Below, one piece after another: positions 51,245 through 57,291 of a DNA stretch of 64,000 bases (its first letter is position 1; every line of letters starts with the position of its first letter). Position numbers and translations under genes: made by a program. This DNA comes from Candidatus Treponema caballi (GTDB taxonomy: Bacteria; Spirochaetota; Spirochaetia; Treponematales; Treponemataceae): positions 1 to 64,000 of the forward strand of contig JAGHRS010000017.1 of NCBI GenBank assembly GCA_018066285.1. The letters are read 5' to 3'. The notes under the pieces were generated by a model. The model saw only the letters and a list, made by a program, of their open reading frames with translations, was not told the origin of the DNA and made no database searches.

Positions 51245-51730
51245 ATGGAAGAAATTTTAAATTTACTGCAGGAAAATGCAAGGTTGTCAGCTGCCGATAT
51301 CGCCGCAATGACAAAAAAAAGTGTGGCCGAAGTCGAAGCCATCATCAAGAAACTTGAGGATGACGGATACATCATCAAATATTCAGCAATCGTCAATCCT
51401 GAGAAAGTGCAGGAAGAGTCAAAGTCAGTCCGTGCAGTTATCGAGATTCAGGTCCAGCCTGAGCGCGAACACGGATTTGATGCAATCGCCGAGCGCATCT
51501 GGCGCTATCCGCAGGTAAAGTCTCTGTACCTCATGTCTGGCGGATACGATCTGCAGGTCATCATTGAGGGCGACTCACTCCAGGATGTTGCATTCTTCGT
51601 TGCAAGAAAGCTTTCTACGCTGAACGGCGTCAGAAGCACAAAGACACATTTTGTGCTCAAGGCTTACAAGGAGAATGACACGGTTCTCGTGGATGAGAAG
51701 AAAGATTCTCGTGAGGGAGTTACCGCATAA
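51245..51730 (+). CDS. Lrp/AsnC-family regulator
   Basis: The 161-residue protein has a winged helix-turn-helix (NARLSAADIAAMTKKSVAEVEAIIKKLEDDGYI in part) and a RAM-type ligand domain (VRAVIEIQV, SLYLMSGGYDLQVIIEG), the Lrp layout for amino-acid sensing. GGAGG lies 9 bases upstream of the ATG. Its stop overlaps the aminotransferase start by one base, so it probably controls amino acid metabolism through the linked enzyme. Confidence 0.92.
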   Translation: MEEILNLLQENARLSAADIAAMTKKSVAEVEAIIKKLEDDGYIIKYSAIVNPEKVQEESKSVRAVIEIQVQPEREHGFDAIAERIWRYPQVKSLYLMSGGYDLQVIIEGDSLQDVAFFVARKLSTLNGVRSTKTHFVLKAYKENDTVLVDEKKDSREGVTA

Positions 51731-52917
51731 TGTCAGACGATTCTTCATCACAAAATACGCGGCCCGACCGCTTTTCCGAAAAAATGCTCAAGACGGAGCC
51801 TTCGGGCATCCGTAAGTTCTTTGACCTGATTGCAGGCAGCCCTGACATCATCTCACTCGGTGTCGGCGAGCCTGACTTTGCGACTCCGTGGATTATCCGC
51901 GAAGAGGCGTTCTATCACCTGGAGCAGGGCCACACGGCGTACACCTCAAACTGGGGTCTGCTCGAACTGCGTGAGGAAATTGCAAAGTACGAAGCGCGCT
52001 ACAACATGGATTACAACCCTAAGAACGAAATCCTCATCACGTTCGGCGTTTCAGAGGCGGTCGACGCTGTCCTCCGCGCAATCCTGAACCCGGGGGATGA
52101 GATTATCGTCTGCGAGCCGTGCTACGTTTCATATCAGCCGTTGGCCGCCCTGTGCGACGCAAAGCTTGTGCACCTGGATACATCCGTGAACGGCTTTTAT
52201 CCGACTGCAGAGCAGCTTGAGGCGGCCATCACACCGAAGACGAAAGCGGTCATGATCTGCTCACCAAGCAACCCGACAGGTCGCATGATTCCGCCGGATG
52301 AGCTTGCAAAAATCGCTGAAGTCGTGAAGAAGCACCAGATCTGGGTGCTGAGCGACGAGGTTTACTGCGAGCTTGTGTACGACGACCACAAGCATGTTTC
52401 CATCGGCTCATTGCCGGGAATGAAACCATATACTATCGTCATGAACGGCTTCTCAAAAGCGTTCGCCATGACGGGCTGGCGCATCGGCTACATCTGCGGA
52501 CCGGCTGACCTCATCAAGCAGGTGCATAAGCTGCATCAGTATTCATCAATCTGTGCGCCGACCATGTCTCAGTACGGCGCTATTGAAGGCCTCCGCTCGG
52601 GTGCTGACCAGGTTGAGAAGATGCGCATTTCCTATCAGCAGCGCCGCAACCTGATGTACTCAGCGTTCTGCGATATGGGACTTCCGTGCATTGAACCGGA
52701 GGGCGCGTTCTACATGTTCCCGGATATCCGTAAGACAGGCCTTACCTCAGAGGAGTTTGCGACAAAGCTCATCAATGAGTACAAGGTCGCCGTTGTTCCA
52801 GGAAACGTGTTTGGCAAGGGCGGTGAAGGCTTCGTCCGTTGCTGCTACGCTACTGACATCAACAAGATCAAGATTGCGCTTGAGCGCATAAGGGATATGC
52901 TTAACGCCTACTGCTGA
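51730..52917 (+). CDS. Class I/II aminotransferase (PLP-dependent)
   Basis: The 395-residue enzyme has the fold-type I PLP motifs SPSNPTGRMIP, the Lys-containing MNGFSKAFAMTGWRIGY (catalytic Lys in SKAF) and the Arg near the C-terminus (FVRCCYAT). It resembles aspartate/aromatic aminotransferases of the AraT or PatA group. Translationally coupled to the Lrp gene and followed after 1 base by the ECF transporter gene. Substrate unknown. Confidence 0.93.
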   Translation: MSDDSSSQNTRPDRFSEKMLKTEPSGIRKFFDLIAGSPDIISLGVGEPDFATPWIIREEAFYHLEQGHTAYTSNWGLLELREEIAKYEARYNMDYNPKNEILITFGVSEAVDAVLRAILNPGDEIIVCEPCYVSYQPLAALCDAKLVHLDTSVNGFYPTAEQLEAAITPKTKAVMICSPSNPTGRMIPPDELAKIAEVVKKHQIWVLSDEVYCELVYDDHKHVSIGSLPGMKPYTIVMNGFSKAFAMTGWRIGYICGPADLIKQVHKLHQYSSICAPTMSQYGAIEGLRSGADQVEKMRISYQQRRNLMYSAFCDMGLPCIEPEGAFYMFPDIRKTGLTSEEFATKLINEYKVAVVPGNVFGKGGEGFVRCCYATDINKIKIALERIRDMLNAYC

Positions 52918-52918
52918 G

Positions 52919-55066
52919 ATGAGCATTCTTTCACTTGATGGAGTTTCCTACACATACACAACATCCTCTGGCAGGCAGATTGAGGCGGTGAAAGCCGTCT
53001 CGTTTTCTGTCGAGTCAGGCGAGTACATTGCTGTCCTTGGGCGGAATGGCTCGGGAAAGAGCACGCTCGCCCGCCTGATTACGGGCTTCCTCGAGCCGGA
53101 CGCGGGCACGGTGACGCGCGCGAACTCTATTTCGGGCATAGTTTTTCAGGAGCCCAAGATGCAGATAATTGCGAGCATCGTCCAGCGCGACACCGTCTTC
53201 GGCCCGGAGAACCTGGGCGCATCCAAAGATGAGGCCGCCCGTGTTGCAGGCGCGCTCCTCAACGTGGTTCGCCTTTCAGAAAAAGTGGACGCCCGTACGA
53301 CTGAGCTTTCCCTGGGCCAGACGCAGAAGCTGGCGCTGGCCGGAATCCTCGCTATGGAACCGGGGCTGCTTGTCCTTGACGAAGCGGTCAGCATGATAGA
53401 TGCCGCTACGCGCGATGAAATCCTCGACTTTCTTGATGAACGCCATCACGCAGGCGATACCATCATTTCAATAACCCACGACATTTCAGAAGCGATGCGT
53501 GCAGACCGCGTGCTGGCTATGGAAGACGGCGCCCTTATCGCTGATGAAAGCGTCGCTGCGTTCCAGGCTGACACCGCGCTGAAAGAACGTCTGTTCGGCG
53601 CGGGCGGAGGCCTTAACAGCGAACAGGTGCCTTCTTCTGAACAAGAGCTTTCAAAAGCAGATACGCGCGAGTCCCTCCGCTTTGAAGACGTCACCTTCTC
53701 GTATCCCGGTGCAGACAAGCCGCTTTTTGACAGACTGAACCTCGCTTTTGAAAGCGGCACCGTCACGGCGGTCATGGGCGAATCTGGTTCCGGCAAGTCG
53801 ACGCTGTTCGAGCTTGCGGCCGGGCTTCTTGTGCCTGACTCAGGCGCTGTCCGCGGAACAAGCCGGCCGGCGCTTGCGCTTCAGGAATGTGAAGGCGCCC
53901 TGTTCGAAGTATTCACTGCCGATGATGTGGCGTATGGTCCGCGTAACGCCGGCCTGACAGGCAAGCTTCTGAAAGAGCGCGTTAAGGCCGCCATGCAAAA
54001 AGCAGGACTGCCGTTCGCTGAGTTTGCAGACCGCCCGATTCTTGCGCTTTCAGGAGGCGAGAAACGGCGCGCTTCTCTTGCTGGCATCATTGCGCTCGAC
54101 AGCGACATCATCATCTTTGACGAACCATGCGCGGGCCTTGATTCTGTAGGAAAGCGCCGCATTGCAGACACACTCCGTGCGCTCGCCGACGAAGGCAAGA
54201 CAGTCATCTTCTCGACACACCGCGATGAGGAAGCGACGGTAGCTGACCGCGTTATCCGGATTACGGCGGGCGCCGTAAAAGCAGACTCAGCTGCTGTTGA
54301 AGCAACCAGCCCGGACAAAGCCGATTCTGCCGCCTCTGCTGAGAACGCCACCGCGCTTCCTTCTCTCGAGCCGCTCGACAACGGATTCCTGTCGCGCCTC
54401 AAGCAGACATCAGGCGGCGTCTTCCAGAACAAGCGCTCGCCTGTAAGCAGACTGCCGGCCCCGACGAAAATCCTGCTGTTTCTTGCGCTGTTCATCACAT
54501 CCCTCGTGTTCCAGACCTGGCTGCCATGCCTCGTGATGGCCGGCGTTTCTCTCGTGTATGCGCTTTGTGCGCGCCTGCCGCTTATCCGGCCGGTGAAGAC
54601 ACTCTTGAAGCTCCTGCCGTGGCTCCTGTTCTTTACGCTCATCCAGATGCTGCTCATGCCGGTTACAGCGGACGATGTGCTTCTCTGGCAGCTTGGTATT
54701 CTGAAAGTGACCCGGATGCGCGTGAATGGCATGCTGAAAATGCTGCTTCATCTCGTGCCGGCTATTTTCTCGCTCTACGCGTTTCTCGCATCAACAGACG
54801 AGTCCGATCTTGTGGATGGCCTTAAGGCGCTCATCCCGGGAAAGACGGTTGCGCTGACGGTGCTTGTCATCATCCGTTTCATCCCGCTGCTTGCAGACGA
54901 GGCAGCGCTCATCATCAAAGTGCAGCTCATCCGCGGTGGCCTCAAGGATACGCGCGGATTCATCAACCGCATCCGCTCGCTGCTGCCGCTGTTCGTACCG
55001 CTCATCAGCCGCACACTCGACCGCGCCCAGGACATGGCAGACGCGCTGACCGCCCGCTATTTTTGA
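52919..55066 (+). CDS. Energy-coupling factor transporter: two ATPases fused to the T subunit
   Basis: A single 715-residue chain carries an EcfA-type ATPase (Walker A GRNGSGKST near 41, signature LSLGQTQKLALAG, Walker B LLVLDEAV), a second ATPase (GESGSGKST near 294, LSGGEKRRASLAG, IIIFDEPC) and from ~510 a membrane domain with helices such as FLALFITSLVFQTWLPCLVMAGVSLVYALCA and the EcfT-like RGGLKDTRGF coupling motif. It thus unites EcfA1, EcfA2 and EcfT. Vitamins or metal ions enter through partner S proteins not present here. A linker with KADSAAVEATSPDKADSAAS resembles the in-frame repeat peptides. Confidence 0.88.
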   Translation: MSILSLDGVSYTYTTSSGRQIEAVKAVSFSVESGEYIAVLGRNGSGKSTLARLITGFLEPDAGTVTRANSISGIVFQEPKMQIIASIVQRDTVFGPENLGASKDEAARVAGALLNVVRLSEKVDARTTELSLGQTQKLALAGILAMEPGLLVLDEAVSMIDAATRDEILDFLDERHHAGDTIISITHDISEAMRADRVLAMEDGALIADESVAAFQADTALKERLFGAGGGLNSEQVPSSEQELSKADTRESLRFEDVTFSYPGADKPLFDRLNLAFESGTVTAVMGESGSGKSTLFELAAGLLVPDSGAVRGTSRPALALQECEGALFEVFTADDVAYGPRNAGLTGKLLKERVKAAMQKAGLPFAEFADRPILALSGGEKRRASLAGIIALDSDIIIFDEPCAGLDSVGKRRIADTLRALADEGKTVIFSTHRDEEATVADRVIRITAGAVKADSAAVEATSPDKADSAASAENATALPSLEPLDNGFLSRLKQTSGGVFQNKRSPVSRLPAPTKILLFLALFITSLVFQTWLPCLVMAGVSLVYALCARLPLIRPVKTLLKLLPWLLFFTLIQMLLMPVTADDVLLWQLGILKVTRMRVNGMLKMLLHLVPAIFSLYAFLASTDESDLVDGLKALIPGKTVALTVLVIIRFIPLLADEAALIIKVQLIRGGLKDTRGFINRIRSLLPLFVPLISRTLDRAQDMADALTARYF

Positions 55067-55078
55067 GAAAATCAGTTT

Positions 55079-55387
55079 TTAGAAGAGCTTGGTGAAATCC
55101 ATCTTGTTGTAAAGAATCCGATGGATTTGAACCGTGTCGCCTTCAACAATGTAAAAGAGATAGTAATTGCGCACAGGACAGATTCTGTAGCCTTTGGCTT
55201 TCAGATGCACATCCTGTGGCTGGTGATGGGAAAAAGGAAAACGGTCCAGACTTTTTGCTCTGGAATACAGTTCAGCCATGAAAGCGTCCGGAGATTGCTC
55301 CAGAACGATTTCCCAATAGTCTTTGATTGCCTGTAAATCCTTACAGGCAGAATCAAGAAAGTTTACTTTATATGTTTTTTCGCCCAT
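55079..55387 (-). CDS. ParE/RelE-family toxin
   Basis: The 102-residue product has the compact ParE/RelE toxin pattern: FLDSACKDLQAIKDYWE helices, then LYSRAKSLDRFP, a beta hairpin with GYRICPVRNYYLFYIVEGDTVQIHRIL. It would act on gyrase or translating ribosomes; which is not clear. It overlaps the 3' end of the HTH antitoxin gene by 25 bases, the usual TA organisation with the antitoxin first. Confidence 0.85.
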   Translation of the reverse strand: MGEKTYKVNFLDSACKDLQAIKDYWEIVLEQSPDAFMAELYSRAKSLDRFPFSHHQPQDVHLKAKGYRICPVRNYYLFYIVEGDTVQIHRILYNKMDFTKLF

Positions 55388-55890
55388 TTTTTACCCATTA
55401 CCTTCGTGAATACGGTATCGATGTCCTCCCCCTTGTCACCGTTCGCAATGTCCATCTGTGCCTCGGCGAGTTTTGCGTAGACCGTGTACTTTGTAAGTTT
55501 TTCTTCAAGGGTGAGCGGTGCTGACTCGAGCGAAGCAGCAACCGAAAAGAGCATGGTCGCAAACTCTTCAAGAGATGAGTTCTGGATTGTCTTCTTTGTG
55601 CTATACGCAGGAGAAGGCTCGGCAGCCATGAAACCCTGAAAATCGTTTGTTACAGGGTAGACCGTAACTGGATGATCCTGTGTGTCTCTAAGCAGATCCG
55701 TCCGGTTGTCGATGAGCATTTCGTACGTGACGCCGTAAATCTCTTTCAATTTTCGGATAACCTCAACCGGCGGTTCGACCTCGCCCGTCTCATATTTCAT
55801 GTATGCCTGCCGCGAAATACCGAGCAGTTTGGCCATGGCTGTCTGTGTGTAGCGATTGTCCTCGCGAAGTTTTATCAGAATGTCTTTCAT
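55363..55890 (-). CDS. XRE-type antitoxin
   Basis: The N-terminal Cro/C1-type helix-turn-helix (TQTAMAKLLGISRQAYMKYETGEVEPPVEVIRKL) binds DNA; the remainder (~residues 70-175) is a helical toxin-binding region. The ATG at 55890 starts the HTH and is preceded by a near-perfect promoter with only 6 bases between -10 box and start codon, so the message is leaderless; the frame extending to 55947 would use sequence upstream of that promoter. A 22-base tandem repeat at the -35 region is a likely autoregulatory site. Confidence 0.85.
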   Translation of the reverse strand: MKDILIKLREDNRYTQTAMAKLLGISRQAYMKYETGEVEPPVEVIRKLKEIYGVTYEMLIDNRTDLLRDTQDHPVTVYPVTNDFQGFMAAEPSPAYSTKKTIQNSSLEEFATMLFSVAASLESAPLTLEEKLTKYTVYAKLAEAQMDIANGDKGEDIDTVFTKVMGKKWAKKHIK

Positions 55891-55896
55891 ACCTAT

Positions 55897-55925
55897 AATA
55901 TAGTGCAAAATCAAGAAAATGACAA
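55897..55925 (-). promoter_or_regulatory. Antitoxin promoter with near-consensus -35/-10, leaderless
   Basis: Minus strand TTGTCA (55925-55920), 17 bases, TATATT (55902-55897), then 6 bases to the ATG at 55890. Confidence 0.6.
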
Positions 55926-55959
55926 GAAAAGAATTCAAAAATGACAAGAAAAGAATTCA
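55917..55959. repeat. 22-base tandem direct repeat at the toxin-antitoxin promoter
   Basis: AAATGACAAGAAAAGAATTCA occurs at 55917-55937 and again at 55939-55959. The first copy covers the -35 box. It probably holds operator half-sites for the XRE antitoxin. Confidence 0.65.
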
Positions 55960-56240
55960 TAATCGGAATGTTGCGGGCGTCTCGGGCACGCCAGCCTGCG
56001 TCTGCCGCGCCCGCCGGGCTTTGCGCGGTTCCGGGCAGCCGCCCTCCATTCGGAAGTGTGCTGTCGCCCGCTTCCGAACGCTTCGCGCCGCTACAATCCC
56101 TGACGCGCTTGCTACAATGCAGAGACGTCAAGGCGCGTTCGCAGCGCTCACTTAAAGCCTTGACATCCCTGCTTTGCGGGTGTATCCGCAGTCTACACCC
56201 GCAATCCCTGACGCGCTTGTTCTGATAAGGCATTTGTCCG
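55960..56240. repeat. GC-rich intergenic repeat block
   Basis: Noncoding stretch with the 18-base repeat CAATCCCTGACGCGCTTG at 56094-56111 and 56202-56219. A perfect 9-bp hairpin (GCGGGTGTA 56176-56184 with TACACCCGC 56194-56202) abuts the second copy. Open frames crossing it are short and lack codon structure. Confidence 0.55.
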
Positions 56241-56378
56241 CTTTTAAGGCTTGGCCTTGGCCGTTGATAAGGCTATTACTTGCAAAAAAGAACTTTTTCC
56301 GCTTTTAAGACTTAGCGTGCAAGCGAAATTTGCTTTATTTTTAAGAAACTGGTCCCCGTGAAGGCCGGATTTCGCGTT

Positions 56379-56519
56379 TTGGGGACCCGCATTTTGGCCT
56401 GAATCAGCAGATTTACTTGAAAGAAGCATGAAAAATGCGTAAAAGTTACTGGCTTTAAAAAGCGATACGGCGAAAAACTTACTTTTCCCACTATTTCTCT
56501 GCACAGTGCGGGTCCCCAA
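56379..56519. repeat. Inverted pair TTGGGGACCCGC flanking a 117-base spacer
   Basis: TTGGGGACCCGC (56379-56390) and its exact inverse GCGGGTCCCCAA (56508-56519) could form a long-range stem. The spacer shows no gene; the 97-codon frame over it looks spurious. Confidence 0.45.
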
Positions 56520-56649
56520 GATGGGCAAAAAGCGCAAAAGGGGGCCCAGATGGCTCTTTTCTGCGTTCTGGGACGCGTCAGCGTCAAGGCGCTAGAGGGG
56601 GCAGCGTAGAAGACCGGAGCGAGCGGAAGCGAGTGAGGACTTCGGAGCG

Positions 56650-56666
56650 AGGGGCAGGCGCCCCTT
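56650..56666. repeat. GGGGCAGGCGCCCCT repeat, copy 1
   Basis: Short palindromic sequence within GAGGGGCAGGCGCCCCTTTGGA. A second copy lies at 59931-59946 after hrpB. Confidence 0.5.
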
Positions 56667-56673
56667 TGGAAAA

Positions 56674-56702
56674 TTGCCCTTTTTGGCGAAATCGGCTACC
56701 AT
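56674..56702 (+). promoter_or_regulatory. NUDIX gene promoter, leaderless layout
   Basis: TTGCCC (56674-56679), 17 bases, TACCAT (56697-56702), then 6 bases to the ATG at 56709. Confidence 0.45.
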
Positions 56703-56708
56703 ATCGTC

Positions 56709-57257
56709 ATGGACATTTCAACTGAGTTTTGTCCGCACTGTGGCAAGGCGGGATTGCAGTATCCTGCGGGGCGCAAATGGGTGTGCCCTGAGTGCGGGTT
56801 TACGTTATATCAGAATGTGGCGGTCGGGGTCGGCGTCATCTATTACACGGAAGGCAATGAGGTGCTGTTCGAAGTGCGCGGTAAGGAGCCGAAAAAGGGC
56901 TGCATCACGCTGCCGGGCGGATTTGTTGATCCGGGCGAGAGCGCTGAGGAGGCCTGTGTGCGCGAGTGCCATGAGGAAGCGGGCATCGATGTGGCGGCGG
57001 ATCAGCTTACTTACGTGGCGACTGCGCCGAATGTGTATCCGTACAAGGACATTACGTATCACACGTGCGACATGTTTTTCAGTTGCCCGGCTGACACGAG
57101 ACAGCTTACGAAGCTTGTGGCGCAGGAAGAGGAAGTGACAGGTTTCCGCCTGATTCCCGTTCTTTCTCCGGATGATGTGGATGCGCTGCCCATTGCGTTT
57201 GACAGCGCGCGCGTCGCCCTGAAAAAATGGGCTGTGTCTCATCCGCTCTGCTGGTGA
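56709..57257 (+). CDS. NUDIX hydrolase with N-terminal zinc ribbon
   Basis: The NUDIX box GGFVDPGESAEEACVRECHEEAGI is complete, including the REUxEE metal site, so the enzyme hydrolyses a nucleoside diphosphate linked to X. An N-terminal zinc ribbon (CPHCGKAG near residue 7, CPECG near 26) resembles that of NudC-like NADH pyrophosphatases, though the total of 182 residues is shorter than NudC. A leaderless start after TACCAT is likely. hrpB follows after 34 bases. Confidence 0.92.
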   Translation: MDISTEFCPHCGKAGLQYPAGRKWVCPECGFTLYQNVAVGVGVIYYTEGNEVLFEVRGKEPKKGCITLPGGFVDPGESAEEACVRECHEEAGIDVAADQLTYVATAPNVYPYKDITYHTCDMFFSCPADTRQLTKLVAQEEEVTGFRLIPVLSPDDVDALPIAFDSARVALKKWAVSHPLCW

Positions 57258-57291
57258 TGGCAGATAAAGCCTGTTTTTGAGATCAGACGAG

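Noticed and set aside
53748-53775. TTTTGAAAGCGGC in the ECF gene as a copy of the dispersed repeat
   Set aside because: It encodes the normal FESGTVTAV segment of ABC ATPases and matches only by chance.
55941-56225. Frames in the GC-rich repeat block
   Set aside because: Codon use follows the repeats; no start signals.
56244-56537. 97-codon minus-strand frame
   Set aside because: Low-complexity, no ribosome site, covers the inverted repeats; looks spurious.
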